From Pseudomonadota bacterium (GTDB lineage Bacteria; Pseudomonadota; Alphaproteobacteria; Caulobacterales; Aquidulcibacteraceae): DNA of 64,000 nt. The stretch covers positions 186,001 through 250,000 of the forward strand of contig JAIUOD010000005.1 in the NCBI GenBank assembly GCA_020161405.1. The letters are read 5' to 3'. The notes beneath the pieces are model-generated. The model was given only the letters and a program-made list of their open reading frames with translations. It made no database searches and was not told the origin of the DNA. Positions 17,109-26,792 of the stretch are shown here, piece after piece. Numbering within the stretch: the stretch's first letter is position 1; every line of letters starts with the position of its first letter. The position numbers were made by a program, and so were the translations under genes.

Positions 17109-17127
17109 TTGTCACACTCTTGTCACA
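17109..17127 (+). promoter_or_regulatory. Direct repeat upstream of arsR
   Basis: TTGTCACA occurs at 17109-17116 and again at 17120-17127, one helical turn (11 bp) apart, in the short space between the tmRNA promoter region and the arsR start. It may be a -35 element or regulator site; no -10 with ideal spacing was seen. Confidence 0.3.
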
Positions 17128-17149
17128 TTAATTCGATATTTCTAGAATC

Positions 17150-17473
17150 ATGGAAATATCAAGCGCACTATTGGCATTAAATGCCCTATCACAAGAAACA
17201 CGGCTTTTGGTTTTTAAAAAGCTGGTGGAGTTTGGCGTGTCGGGCGTCAATGCGGGTGATTTGGCGCGTGAATTAAATGTGCCTGCCAATACTTTATCGT
17301 TTCATTTAGCGCATCTTGAGCGTGCGGGACTTGTTAAATCAACCCGCCAAGGGCGCAATATAAATTATTGCTTTAACCGCGCACAAATGAATGAATTAAT
17401 CGGCTTTTTGAATGAAAATTGCTGCGTTCTCGAAGAAAATATTGACTGTATCAACAACACAAAAACTTGTTAG
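17150..17473 (+). CDS. arsR: ArsR/SmtB family repressor with C-terminal cysteines
   Basis: A 107-residue winged-helix repressor. The DNA-reading part is LARELNVPANTLSFHLAHLERAGLVKSTRQGRNI. The alpha3 CxC site of classical ArsR is missing; instead the C-terminus carries NENCCVLEENIDC and a final Cys. This resembles the C-terminal three-Cys arsenite site of the Acidithiobacillus ferrooxidans type ArsR. It heads arsR-arsC-acr3, with the arsC start 8 nt after its stop. Arsenite binding should release it from DNA. Confidence 0.88.
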   Translation: MEISSALLALNALSQETRLLVFKKLVEFGVSGVNAGDLARELNVPANTLSFHLAHLERAGLVKSTRQGRNINYCFNRAQMNELIGFLNENCCVLEENIDCINNTKTC

Positions 17474-17481
17474 GAAATAGA

Positions 17482-17970
17482 ATGAAAAAATATAATATTT
17501 TATTTTTATGCACTGGAAATTCATGCCGCTCTATATTGGGCGAGGCGATTGTAAACCATTATTTTGGCGATAAATTCAACGGCTATTCAGCAGGTTCAAA
17601 CCCAACAGGGCAAGTTAATCCAAATTCTTTGGAATTATTAGAAAGTCTTAAAATCCCCACCGATTTTGCGCGCTCAAAAAATTGGGACGAATTTTCAAAA
17701 GATGGCGCACCTTCTTTGGATTTTGTATTCACAGTTTGCGATAATGCCGCCAATGAAGTTTGCCCAATTTGGCCTGGACAACCAATGAGTGCGCATTGGG
17801 GTCTGCCTGATCCAGCAGAAGTTACAGGAACAAAGGCAGAGATTGCGGCGGCTTTTAATGAAACATTCCGCATGTTAAAAAATCGCATTACGGCCTTTGC
17901 AAATCTGCCAATTGCAAGCCTAGATAAAATGTCATTACAGGCAAAACTCAATAAAATTGGCAAAGAATAG
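17482..17970 (+). CDS. arsC: Arsenate reductase, low-molecular-weight phosphatase type
   Basis: About 162 residues from the ATG at 17482 (AGGA just before it). The N-terminal loop LFLCTGNSCRSILGE gives the CX5R phosphatase motif of thioredoxin- or mycothiol-linked arsenate reductases, not the glutaredoxin-type ArsC. It reduces arsenate to arsenite, which the next gene exports. The segment HWGLPDPAEVTG holds the conserved D-P general-acid region. It is in an operon with arsR upstream and acr3 9 nt downstream. Confidence 0.92.
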   Translation: MKKYNILFLCTGNSCRSILGEAIVNHYFGDKFNGYSAGSNPTGQVNPNSLELLESLKIPTDFARSKNWDEFSKDGAPSLDFVFTVCDNAANEVCPIWPGQPMSAHWGLPDPAEVTGTKAEIAAAFNETFRMLKNRITAFANLPIASLDKMSLQAKLNKIGKE

Positions 17971-17979
17971 AGGCCTAAA

Positions 17980-19011
17980 TTGCAAAATCAAGAAATCAGC
18001 TTTTTCGAAAAAAACCTTTCAATCTGGGTTGGGCTTGCGATAATTTTGGGTGTGATATTGGGCAAATTTGCGCCCGCAATTTCAACCTCTATCGCCCATA
18101 TTGAATTTGCGCATGTTAATTTGGTGGTTGCAATTTTGATTTGGGCAATGGTTTTTCCAATGATGGTGAATATTGATTATTCAAATATGGGAAGCGCCAT
18201 AAAAAGCCCGCGCGCCTTTGGCATTTCATTACTTGTCACATGGCTTATTATGCCATTTTCAATGGCGGGTTTGGGCATTTTATTTTTAAAACATATTTTT
18301 GCGCCCTTCATCCCCCTCAATGATGCCAATCAATATGTGGCAGGTTTGATTTTATTGGGCGCTGCGCCCTGCACCGCGATGGTATTTGTTTGGTCGCGCC
18401 TTGTAAAAGGCAATGCCAATTATACATTGGCGCAGGTTTCCTTAAATGATGTGATTTTGATTTTCGCCTATGCGCCATTAGTTTCATTCTTACTTGGCGT
18501 TACCGACATTAAAGTTCCGTGGGATACTTTATTATTATCGGTTGGCTTATTTGTCGTTGTGCCAATGGTTGCGGGCTTTTTGGCACGTAAAGCGCTGTTG
18601 GCGCGCAGCGAGAGCGCATTAAATGGCTTTCTTGATCATTTAAAACCTTATTCAATCATTGGCCTATTGGCGACTGTGGTTTTATTGTTCTCATTCCAAG
18701 CCGAAACATTATTGGCAAAACCATTAGTAATTGCCATGATTGGCATACCAATTATAATCCAAAGCGCATTAATGTTCGCCCTTTCCTATTTTGGAATGTG
18801 CAAAGCCTGTGTGCCGCATGATGTGGCAGCGCCAGCAAGCATGATAAGCGCATCAAACTTTTTCGAACTTGCCGTTGCCGTTGCAATATCGCTTTTCGGC
18901 CTTGATAGCGGCGCAGCATTGGCAACAGTTGTTGGCGTTTTGGTCGAAGTTCCTGCGATGTTATGGCTTGTTGGTATTGCAAATAAGACAAATGGGTTGT
19001 TTAAAACGTAA
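17980..19011 (+). CDS. acr3: Arsenite efflux permease Acr3
   Basis: A 343-residue inner-membrane exporter with about 10 hydrophobic segments. The conserved GAAPCTAMVFVWSRL segment (about residues 127-141) carries the essential Cys of Acr3 transporters. The N-terminal helix and MVNIDYSNMG loop also fit the family rather than ArsB. The ORF begins with TTG at 17980. It is the last gene of the arsenic operon and exports the arsenite made by ArsC. Confidence 0.92.
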   Translation: MQNQEISFFEKNLSIWVGLAIILGVILGKFAPAISTSIAHIEFAHVNLVVAILIWAMVFPMMVNIDYSNMGSAIKSPRAFGISLLVTWLIMPFSMAGLGILFLKHIFAPFIPLNDANQYVAGLILLGAAPCTAMVFVWSRLVKGNANYTLAQVSLNDVILIFAYAPLVSFLLGVTDIKVPWDTLLLSVGLFVVVPMVAGFLARKALLARSESALNGFLDHLKPYSIIGLLATVVLLFSFQAETLLAKPLVIAMIGIPIIIQSALMFALSYFGMCKACVPHDVAAPASMISASNFFELAVAVAISLFGLDSGAALATVVGVLVEVPAMLWLVGIANKTNGLFKT

Positions 19012-19031
19012 GGCTATTGATATAGTGGGGC

Positions 19032-19850
19032 ATGACAAGTGATTCCCATCCCGACATAATCTATCAAAACCTCCTTCGTGACATCCTCGCAAACGGTCAA
19101 AAGCGTGAAGACCGCACAGGAACGGGAACGATTGGGGTGTTTGGGCGGCAGATGCGGTTTAATCTTAAGGATGGTTTTCCGCTTTTGACCACTAAAAAAC
19201 TATTCACCAAGGCGATTTTTGTTGAGCTTTTGTGGTTTTTGCGTGGGCTTACCAATGTTAAATGGCTGCAAGAGCGTGGATGCACAATTTGGGATGAATG
19301 GGCGGATGTTAATGGTGAACTTGGCCCTGTTTATGGCAAGCAATGGCGTTCATGGGCCGCACCAAATGGTGAAAGCATCGATCAGATAAAAAAACTAATT
19401 GATGGCATAAAAAATAACCCATATTCGCGCCGCCATATTGTTTCGGCATGGAACCCTGCCGATGTTGATAATATGGCATTGCCGCCATGCCATTGTTTGT
19501 TTCAATTCTATGTTTCGCCCGATGGCAAATTATCGTGCCAGCTTTATCAACGCAGCGCCGATGTGTTTTTGGGCGTGCCGTTTAATATCGCATCCTATGC
19601 CCTTTTGACCCATATGATTGCGCAAATTTGCGATTTAAAAGTGGGCGAATTTGTACACGCTTTGGGCGATGCCCATATTTATTCCAACCATTTGGAACAA
19701 GTAAATCAACAGCTTCAAAATACCCCATTTGAATTACCAAAATTATGGCTTAACCCACAAATTCGTGAAATTGATGCCTTTGAACTTGAAGATATAAAGG
19801 TTGAAAATTATCAGTCCCACGCGACGATAAAAGCACCCATCGCCGTTTAA
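19032..19850 (+). CDS. thyA: Thymidylate synthase
   Basis: A 272-residue enzyme that methylates dUMP to dTMP with methylene-tetrahydrofolate. The catalytic site [13 protein letters not shown] holds the nucleophilic Cys. The [17 protein letters not shown] phosphate-binding Arg region, the [22 protein letters not shown] block and the [10 protein letters not shown] block are all present. It starts at an ATG 20 nt after the arsenic operon. The C-terminus ends in IKAPIAV, as in normal ThyA. Confidence 0.97.
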   Translation: MTSDSHPDIIYQNLLRDILANGQKREDRTGTGTIGVFGRQMRFNLKDGFPLLTTKKLFTKAIFVELLWFLRGLTNVKWLQERGCTIWDEWADVNGELGPVYGKQWRSWAAPNGESIDQIKKLIDGIKNNPYSRRHIVSAWNPADVDNMALPPCHCLFQFYVSPDGKLSCQLYQRSADVFLGVPFNIASYALLTHMIAQICDLKVGEFVHALGDAHIYSNHLEQVNQQLQNTPFELPKLWLNPQIREIDAFELEDIKVENYQSHATIKAPIAV

Positions 19851-19868
19851 CCTATAATGGGGAATAAA

Positions 19869-20846
19869 ATGAAAAATAGACGTGATTTTCTTCTTGCCGC
19901 CACCGCGGGAACATTATTGGCGACGCCTGCAATGGCGCAATTTGGCGATTTGACAAAAATTGGAAGCGCGCTTGGTACGGTTAATAAATTAACCGGCAAT
20001 AAAATTGGCCTTGATAAATTAACGGGCAATAATGACCCCATTACGACAAGCCTAAAAGATGCCATTTATGGCGATGCCAGTAAGGATGGATTTGTTCCAA
20101 AACTTCCACTTCAAAAATTAACATCCCTTGCGCGCGGTGCAAATGGTAGTTTTGTATTACAGGCGGGATATTTTGAATTTCATGCCCAATCATATTGCTT
20201 CCATGCGGGCACACATGGCCCAGGTGGCGGGGAAGGTTATTTATATGCCCCAACATTGGGAAGTGCGGCACAAATCATCACCCAAATTCGCCAAAATTCT
20301 TATGCACATCCTGAGATTGATCAACACACAATCCAATCCCTAATTTGGGCAATTTTAGCGCGTGCAAAATTTGAATCTTTGAATGATGATTTAAAACTTG
20401 CGGCAATGCGATTAATGAGCAAGCAACAATTGGCAACCCTAAATCGCGGCGCATTGGATTACATCCCGCCCGAAGTTCTAAACCAAGTAATTGGAAGCGC
20501 ACCACCTGCATTACGTCAGGCACTTAATGCACAGGCAACAATGCGAAATATGTTCAATGGCGGCTCTTATTCTTTCGGCGAACTTGAAAGAATTGCGGTA
20601 ATAAGTGGCCGTGCACCTTGGGGTGAAGGCTCTATCCAAGTTCCATCAGGGCGCTGGAGCAAGCATCCAGATGGCTATTGGATAAAATATGTACCTAGTG
20701 GTTATAGCCATACAAAAATCAATATTTGGGTGGAAACTGGTTCAATTTGTATTGGTAAGCCACTTGATTTATGCACCCATATTGCTGTTCCAAGTAATAC
20801 ATCTTGCCAAAGACTTGGGCAATCAAACCGTGAATATGGCGTTTAA
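19869..20846 (+). CDS. Tat-exported hypothetical protein
   Basis: About 325 residues from the ATG at 19869 (GGGGA just upstream). It has a twin-arginine signal NRRDFLLAATAGTLLATPAMA with cleavage before QFGD. The mature part begins with repeated LTGNK/LTGNN segments, then a Gly-rich HAGTHGPGGGEGYLYAP stretch and a helical middle region. The Tat signal suggests export in folded form. No family was recognised. The conserved-looking QSLIWAILARAKFE and C-terminal Cys residues are the clearest features for a search. Confidence 0.75.
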   Translation: MKNRRDFLLAATAGTLLATPAMAQFGDLTKIGSALGTVNKLTGNKIGLDKLTGNNDPITTSLKDAIYGDASKDGFVPKLPLQKLTSLARGANGSFVLQAGYFEFHAQSYCFHAGTHGPGGGEGYLYAPTLGSAAQIITQIRQNSYAHPEIDQHTIQSLIWAILARAKFESLNDDLKLAAMRLMSKQQLATLNRGALDYIPPEVLNQVIGSAPPALRQALNAQATMRNMFNGGSYSFGELERIAVISGRAPWGEGSIQVPSGRWSKHPDGYWIKYVPSGYSHTKINIWVETGSICIGKPLDLCTHIAVPSNTSCQRLGQSNREYGV

Positions 20847-20901
20847 TAAGTTGCAATAATCCGCATCAATTAAAGGGCAATCATAATCACCCTTAAAAGG
20901 A

Positions 20902-21363
20902 ATGATTATGACTGAAACCAAAAAACTTTATAAATCTTATAGTGATTTTGACACTAAAAATTGGCGCTGGCCGCATTTTTCGCCAAAGGAATTGGCGTGT
21001 AAGTGTAATAAACATTGCAAAGGCGAATATTTTCACGACCCTGTTTTTTTGGATGCGTTGGAAAAAATGCGTATCGGAATTGGGATGCTTGAAATTAATT
21101 CCGCGCGCCGTTGCCCAAAACATAATGATGAAGTGGGCGGCGCGCCATTATCAATGCACAAACGCGAAATCGCGGTCGATGTCAAAATTGCGCCACATAG
21201 GCGTGTTGAATTATATGAAGCGGCAACCAAAGCAGGGTTTAAAGGCTTTGGCTTTGGCGTAAATTTCCTTCATCTTGATTTAGGAAATAGAAGAAGATGG
21301 GATTATCCTGGTGGCTTAATTTTATGGAAAAAGGCATTGGGATTTAACCCTATCAAAAATTGA
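20902..21363 (+). CDS. Peptidase M15-type peptidoglycan hydrolase
   Basis: A 153-residue protein with the M15/Peptidase_M15_3 zinc site: SMHKREIAVDV gives the H-x6-D pair and FLHLDLG the third ligand. The N-terminal FSPKELACKCNKHCKGEYF has four Cys, which may bind a metal or form disulphides. Proteins of this size and fold are D-Ala-D-Ala-type endolysins or cell-wall peptidases. No signal peptide is seen. It could be a phage remnant or a housekeeping enzyme. Confidence 0.8.
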   Translation: MIMTETKKLYKSYSDFDTKNWRWPHFSPKELACKCNKHCKGEYFHDPVFLDALEKMRIGIGMLEINSARRCPKHNDEVGGAPLSMHKREIAVDVKIAPHRRVELYEAATKAGFKGFGFGVNFLHLDLGNRRRWDYPGGLILWKKALGFNPIKN

Positions 21364-21396
21364 AAATCACGATAATGTGATTAAAAAGGTTATTAA

Positions 21397-22167
21397 ATGC
21401 TATTATTCGCCCTAATATTAAACGCACCAATAGAAACAAAAATTGAACCTGTAAAAAGTCCAATTCAGGTTAAATTTATGCCTTTAAAGGGCGAAGAGGG
21501 CATTTATACAAATTGCATAATGAAGCGTGATTTTTGCCTTCAACTAAAAACCCAAGAAAATGACAATAGTCCAAATCTATTTATTAAAAATGGCAAAAAT
21601 TACGAACCCATTGATGGCTTTTCGCTTTCGCCAGTTGATGATTATGCCAAATTTTTCTTTGATGATAAAATCATCGATTTGGGAAATTCAAATTATTTAA
21701 TTAGCATTCTTGAACATAATTCAACAATGTATTCAGGCGGCGGCGCAAGTGTTGATACGCTTCATCTTTTTAAACTTTCAAAAACTGGGGCAAGTTGGAA
21801 ATTAAGCGGGGAATTATTAAATATTCCATATCGCGGTTCAAAAATGATACGCGCCTGCTTTTCCGAACAAGATATGAAAGATCGTCATGGTGTATGCCAT
21901 GATGAATATGATTATAGTGCCGTAATAACAATTAACAAAGGTTCAAACGGGGAATTTCCAAACCTAATTTATAATGCGATTGCAACCGATTATCCCGCAA
22001 GTTCAAAACTTGACAAGGATAATAGCGTTAAGATTAAAAAATCCGACCTATATCGCAAAAAAGATATGGGCTGCACATTCACGCGAATGATTAGATTTGA
22101 TAATAAAATAAAGCAATATAAATTAGATAAACCAATTCCCAATTGTTATGATTATCTAACATTCTAG
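21397..22167 (+). CDS. Hypothetical exported protein
   Basis: A 256-residue protein of unknown family. The first residues MLLFALILNAPIET are hydrophobic and may be a short signal peptide or anchor. The remainder is soluble, rich in Lys and Asp, with several Cys and a SGGGASVDTLHLFKLS segment. It lies 33 nt after the M15 peptidase on the same strand and 7 nt before the next membrane protein gene, so it may be in one transcript with them. Confidence 0.55.
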   Translation: MLLFALILNAPIETKIEPVKSPIQVKFMPLKGEEGIYTNCIMKRDFCLQLKTQENDNSPNLFIKNGKNYEPIDGFSLSPVDDYAKFFFDDKIIDLGNSNYLISILEHNSTMYSGGGASVDTLHLFKLSKTGASWKLSGELLNIPYRGSKMIRACFSEQDMKDRHGVCHDEYDYSAVITINKGSNGEFPNLIYNAIATDYPASSKLDKDNSVKIKKSDLYRKKDMGCTFTRMIRFDNKIKQYKLDKPIPNCYDYLTF

Positions 22168-22174
22168 GCAAAAT

Positions 22175-22510
22175 ATGGAAAAGCGCGGGCAAAAAATACA
22201 AACAAGGATGCAATTTGCACGAAGAATAGGTTCGTGGTTTTTATTGACGCTTTTTCTATTTGCAATTTCCCTTGGCTTTGGAATTTGGGGTTATGTCTAT
22301 TTTGAACATTTACCCCTTGTTGATGCAACATTAAATGCATCAATGATTTTGGGTGGCATGGGCCCCGTTGATGCAATGAAAACCAATGGCGGCAAATTAT
22401 TTGCTTCATTCTATGCATTATATTCGGGCTTGTTTTTGGTTATTGTTGGCGGGCTTTTATTAGTACCGATATTTCACCGCGTATTGCATGTTTTTCATCA
22501 GGAAGATTAA
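22175..22510 (+). CDS. Small two-span membrane protein
   Basis: A 111-residue protein with two hydrophobic segments (about residues 20-42 and 77-98). The intervening ASMILGGMGPVDAMKTNGGKLFASFYALYSG pattern recurs in conserved hypothetical membrane proteins of many bacteria and resembles a pore-loop region of two-helix ion channels. The basic start and the C-terminal HRVLHVFHQED are also typical. Function unknown. It is convergent with the large SGNH hydrolase gene, which ends 1 nt away. Confidence 0.7.
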   Translation: MEKRGQKIQTRMQFARRIGSWFLLTLFLFAISLGFGIWGYVYFEHLPLVDATLNASMILGGMGPVDAMKTNGGKLFASFYALYSGLFLVIVGGLLLVPIFHRVLHVFHQED

Positions 22511-24493
22511 TTATTTTGCCAATTCTTTCAAAACCTCTAGCGCCATAATTGTATGGCCTTCGGCACTTGGGTGGAACATGCCAAATGTTGCAAAAATTGA
22601 TCTATCTTGGTCAAAGATTGTATCAATAACAGGGAAGCCCTTATTAGAACCAATCTGTGTTAAGGCCGTATCATTTGCACTTCTAAAAAGCCTTGTTCGC
22701 ATTGCATAAGGCTTCCAATCTTTGGGATTATAAGGGCCCCATTGACCATTATAATCAAGTGCTGGAAAGGCAAATTCCATTCTTTCATCTTTAGAACCCG
22801 CACACCAACCACGCGCATCAAATTTATTGCCAAAGCCAATTATATTCCAATTTTTATTGCTATTTTGGGCAATGGCAAGATTAAGCGGATCATAAAGATT
22901 TTCACGAACATCGCGCCCTTCGGCTTCGGTAATTTCAGTGCGCCAACGTTTTGATGATTTGGTCTTCTCATCCAAATAAAGGCTGTTGAATGCTGCGAAT
23001 AATTTATTGTGATTTGGGCCATCACAATAATTTTTTCCGGTTTCATCCATGAATGACATTGGATATTGGGTTTGAATTAGTTTGGTATTTTTATCGACAA
23101 GCCCTGATTTAAGTTGTGTGTCTAAAACCGAATAAATTGTTGGAAGTAAAAATCTTACCTTTCGCTCGGCAATATAGGTTGGCTCTATGCCAAAGTTTTC
23201 CTTGGCAAAATCAACCAATGAATCCTTATTATTCGGAACAAGTGCATTGACAATTGCGGCAACAAAACCTGCATCATTGCCACCAATGCTAAGTAAAACA
23301 TCATCAACTTTTCGTGGGATGAAATCATTTTTACACTTAATAGTATTTTGCCCAAGCCCATCTTTAATCGAATTTTTTATTGCTTCTTCGCGGGCAAAAC
23401 GCACTGAATATGTGGAAAAATCTATGCTTGCTGGAACGGGTTCAATTTGATTTTGGCATAGGGTTTCAATTGCCGCCTCTAATTGCGGTTTAATTTTAAA
23501 TTTTACACCCTTTGCCAAAGCGGGAGAACCAAGTTCTAATTGACCAACAGGGTATGATTGCGGCGTTAAAATCCCGCCAAAAACCATTGCCCCCGAACAG
23601 GCATAGCTTGCAAAACTTACTGCTTGGTGCGGGTTTTTTGCGGCATATAATAGCGAACCAATCACATGCTGTGAGAATAATGAACGATGGCAAATCCCGT
23701 CCCACCAATTTGCAGGAATGATGGTTTGTGTAATTGAATTTTTCGCCCACCATCTTTCATATGGATCAATACCAGTTTCAAAATACTTTTTTGCGGCATT
23801 TTGAAATGCAATATCATTTTCTTTACCAAAACTTTGCGGCCTATCGGGATTGCCTTCACCTGATGCGTAAGAATCGCCAAGGGCAATTATAAGCCTATCA
23901 TTAAATTCAATATTGGTTTTGGTTTCTAAAATCTGCTTATTGGCACGAAATTGGCGCAATAAAATTTGCGTGCTTTTTGCGCCATCGTGATTTTCATTGG
24001 CCTTAATTGGTAAAATCACCGCCTGATCACAAGTTGCTTGTAAAGGTGTGATTTCATTTTCGCCCATAATTTGCCAAAGGCAATTATCACCTGATTGAAT
24101 ATATTGCGGCAAAAGGCGAGCGCGAACATTATAGTTTTGCGGATAAAGATAATCATCACGATATATTCGGCTTGCCTTTACCTTGCCATCATTTTCAAAC
24201 CCTGTTGCTTGCCATGCCGTTTGTTCAAATTGATTATTTTTCAAAAGGAAATCACGAATTTTTGGATATATTGTTTCTTCGCCCGCATTATTTTTTAAAT
24301 CAGCGTTTAAATTATCAAGAAGAATATCGGCTTCGCTTTTGCTATCATCGGCCTTTATTTGCTGCGAAATATTATCGGCATTAAATAGACGAAACCTATT
24401 CGTAACTTTCCATTCAATAGCTTCTTGTGCGCAAACAAGGTTTGGCGCAAATAAAAATAATAATGTTGGCAAAATTCGTTTTTTTAAGTTCAT
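22511..24493 (-). CDS. Large secreted SGNH/GDSL hydrolase
   Basis: A 660-residue protein with a signal peptide (about residues 1-22, LVCAQEAIE). The SGNH core starts near residue 205 with IALGDSYASGEGNPDRP (block I), continues with a CHRSLFS segment and SFASYACSGAM, holds LLSIGGNDAGF (block III) and ends with MFHPSAEGHTIM (block V). The first 200 residues form an extra N-terminal domain. This resembles large secreted lipase or acetylhydrolase-like proteins; the substrate is unknown. It stands alone on the minus strand. Confidence 0.85.
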   Translation of the reverse strand: MNLKKRILPTLLFLFAPNLVCAQEAIEWKVTNRFRLFNADNISQQIKADDSKSEADILLDNLNADLKNNAGEETIYPKIRDFLLKNNQFEQTAWQATGFENDGKVKASRIYRDDYLYPQNYNVRARLLPQYIQSGDNCLWQIMGENEITPLQATCDQAVILPIKANENHDGAKSTQILLRQFRANKQILETKTNIEFNDRLIIALGDSYASGEGNPDRPQSFGKENDIAFQNAAKKYFETGIDPYERWWAKNSITQTIIPANWWDGICHRSLFSQHVIGSLLYAAKNPHQAVSFASYACSGAMVFGGILTPQSYPVGQLELGSPALAKGVKFKIKPQLEAAIETLCQNQIEPVPASIDFSTYSVRFAREEAIKNSIKDGLGQNTIKCKNDFIPRKVDDVLLSIGGNDAGFVAAIVNALVPNNKDSLVDFAKENFGIEPTYIAERKVRFLLPTIYSVLDTQLKSGLVDKNTKLIQTQYPMSFMDETGKNYCDGPNHNKLFAAFNSLYLDEKTKSSKRWRTEITEAEGRDVRENLYDPLNLAIAQNSNKNWNIIGFGNKFDARGWCAGSKDERMEFAFPALDYNGQWGPYNPKDWKPYAMRTRLFRSANDTALTQIGSNKGFPVIDTIFDQDRSIFATFGMFHPSAEGHTIMALEVLKELAK

Positions 24494-24582
24494 TATAAAG
24501 AAAAATTCGGTTGAAAAATAATAAAGCCAATCTATTTTTGTTTTTATAAATTACAAATCAAATATACATTAAGGGGCGCTTT

Positions 24583-26019
24583 ATGACCAAAATTTTAGTT
24601 ATAGATGAAGGAACATCATCAACACGCGCCACTATTTACAATGAAAGCCTTGAACGCGGGCAATTTTGCCAAATTGAAATCCCACTTTTAAGCCCAAGCC
24701 CTGATATTGTTGAACAAGATGCCAATCTAATTTTCACAAAAAGCCTTGAAATGGCAAAGGCGGCGATGAATGGCGAAAAAATTGATGCAATTGGCATAAC
24801 TAATCAACGCGAAACCACAATTTTATGGGATAGGGTGACAGGTGAACCAATACACAACGCCCTTGTTTGGCAAGATAGGCGCGGCGCAGATTTTTGTGAC
24901 GCTTTAAAACAAAATGGCAAAGAAAATCTCCTGACACAAAAAACAGGCCTTTTGGCGGATCCTTATTTTAGTGGTTTTAAAATACGCTGGCTATTACAAA
25001 ATATTGATGGATTGCGCACGCGCGCACAAAATGGCGAAATCCTTTTTGGAACTGTTGATTGCTGGCTAATTTGGAAATTAACAGGCGGCAAATCGCATAT
25101 AACAGATTTTTCAAATGCATCGCGCACCGCAATCTTTAATATTCACACGGGCGATTGGGATGACGAATTATTGGCGGTTTTTGAAATTCCGCGCGAAATT
25201 TTACCAAAGGTTCAAGCATCAAATTCTGATTTTGGATATTGTGAAATTTTGGGCGCAAAGATCACAGGTGTTTTGGGCGACCAACAGGCCGCATTAATGG
25301 GGCAAAATTGTATCAAGGCGGGTGAAGCCAAAATAACATTTGGCACAGGTGCATTCTTAATGGTGCAAACTGAAGAAAAGGCACAATCTTCAAGCAATAA
25401 AATGCTTACGACCATTGCCTCTAAAATTAATGATAAAATCAATTATGCCATAGAGGGTGCGGTTTTAAACGCCGGAACCGCGATAAAATGGCTTAGGGAT
25501 GAATTAGAAATCATCGATAATTCAGGTGATAGCGAGGCGATTGCAAAACTACTTGATAATAATAATGGCGTTTATTTTGTACCAGCCTTCACAGGCCTTG
25601 GCGCGCCTTATTGGGACGCGAATGCACGCGGTACAATTTGCGGCATTGGGCGCGGCACAAATAAAGCGCACATCATTCGCGCCGCATTAGAAGCATCGGC
25701 ATATCAAACTTATGATTTGCTAGAGGCCATAAAAAAAGATGGAATTGATTTAAAAATTCTGCGCATTGATGGCGGCATGAGTGCCAATAATTTCTTTTGC
25801 CAATTCCTTGCCGATATTTGCAATATAAAGGTTGAGCGCCCAAAAGACTTAGAAATGACGGCAATGGGTGCGGCGCATACCGCAATTACGGGATTAGGGA
25901 ATGAAATTTGTGTGACAAAATTGGCCAAAACTATATTCATTCCCAAAATGGATGATGAAAGTCGGAAAACAAATATTGATGGTTGGCATCGCGCGATAAG
26001 GGCAGTGCTAGTAAATTAA
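24583..26019 (+). CDS. glpK: Glycerol kinase
   Basis: A 478-residue FGGY-family kinase. The start MTKILVIDEGTSSTRATIYN carries the first ATP-phosphate motif, ITNQRETTILWDR is the glycerol-site block, and ITFGTGAFLMVQTEEK and RIDGGMSANNFFCQFLAD are the family signatures. It converts glycerol to glycerol-3-phosphate in the cytoplasm. It is about 20 residues shorter than the usual 495-500, without loss of a motif I can see. No glpF or glpD is adjacent. Confidence 0.93.
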   Translation: MTKILVIDEGTSSTRATIYNESLERGQFCQIEIPLLSPSPDIVEQDANLIFTKSLEMAKAAMNGEKIDAIGITNQRETTILWDRVTGEPIHNALVWQDRRGADFCDALKQNGKENLLTQKTGLLADPYFSGFKIRWLLQNIDGLRTRAQNGEILFGTVDCWLIWKLTGGKSHITDFSNASRTAIFNIHTGDWDDELLAVFEIPREILPKVQASNSDFGYCEILGAKITGVLGDQQAALMGQNCIKAGEAKITFGTGAFLMVQTEEKAQSSSNKMLTTIASKINDKINYAIEGAVLNAGTAIKWLRDELEIIDNSGDSEAIAKLLDNNNGVYFVPAFTGLGAPYWDANARGTICGIGRGTNKAHIIRAALEASAYQTYDLLEAIKKDGIDLKILRIDGGMSANNFFCQFLADICNIKVERPKDLEMTAMGAAHTAITGLGNEICVTKLAKTIFIPKMDDESRKTNIDGWHRAIRAVLVN

Positions 26020-26027
26020 GGTGATAA

Positions 26028-26792
26028 ATGGGCAATAAAATTAATGTATTTATTCTTTTGCTTACGATTTTTTTTGCAAATAATGCAAATGCCCAAACAA
26101 GCGAAATTTATACACATATTTCAGACAAAACCAATTCGTATAAAGATACAACAATTATTGATTTTGGTGAATTTAATGCAAACCCTAATGCAATTTTCAT
26201 TATTAGATGCGAAGATGGATGCACTGAAAAATATGGGATAAAATACGATAAATCCACAGAAAGATGGCAAATATTACGCCTTGATACAAAACCAATTGAA
26301 TTTGGAAAAAAGTTTGAAATCATTAAAGAAAATGTTTCAAAACAATTTGTAAAAGATGGCTATTTGCAATTTTCAATCCAAGTATCTGATATTGTAAATC
26401 TTTGTAAAAGTGCAATCGGAATCTCTCTTTCACCAGATTTGACCGAAAATGATAAGGTTGCAAAAGACCTAGAATATGGGCTTGTAATTTTTGAGCGCAA
26501 ATATTTTCTTCATACACAAAGCATTGAAATGAAATTGGGAATAGATAGAGCCTTAAAAGAAGATACAAGTTTCAATATTTTAATTGGTAAGAAAAATAAT
26601 GCCTGTTACAATCAAGGCGATAATGACATTGATTTTAGCAAGCATGAAATCACACTAGCATTAGATGTATTACAGACAAGAATTATTGATGACATAGAGG
26701 GAAAGCCCGACCCTAAGACTGATGCCAGTAAACTTAAAAACCAAAAGCTAAATTTTAAAAAACCAACTTTCCCCAAAAAGCCAAATCAATAA
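26028..26792 (+). CDS. Periplasmic hypothetical protein
   Basis: A 254-residue protein of no recognised family. A signal peptide is clear (residues 1-22, FILLLTIFFANNANA before QTSE). The mature part has paired cysteines (RCEDGCTEKYG) and ends in a Lys/Pro-rich tail (KLNFKKPTFPKKPNQ). It follows glpK by 8 nt on the same strand but has no evident link to glycerol use. It is convergent with the following lipoprotein gene, with no gap. Confidence 0.65.
   Translation: MGNKINVFILLLTIFFANNANAQTSEIYTHISDKTNSYKDTTIIDFGEFNANPNAIFIIRCEDGCTEKYGIKYDKSTERWQILRLDTKPIEFGKKFEIIKENVSKQFVKDGYLQFSIQVSDIVNLCKSAIGISLSPDLTENDKVAKDLEYGLVIFERKYFLHTQSIEMKLGIDRALKEDTSFNILIGKKNNACYNQGDNDIDFSKHEITLALDVLQTRIIDDIEGKPDPKTDASKLKNQKLNFKKPTFPKKPNQ

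Noticed and set aside
16924..17115. 63-residue minus-strand ORF across the tmRNA
   Set aside because: It is fully explained by the tmRNA acceptor piece and intervening loop; the peptide has no coding features.
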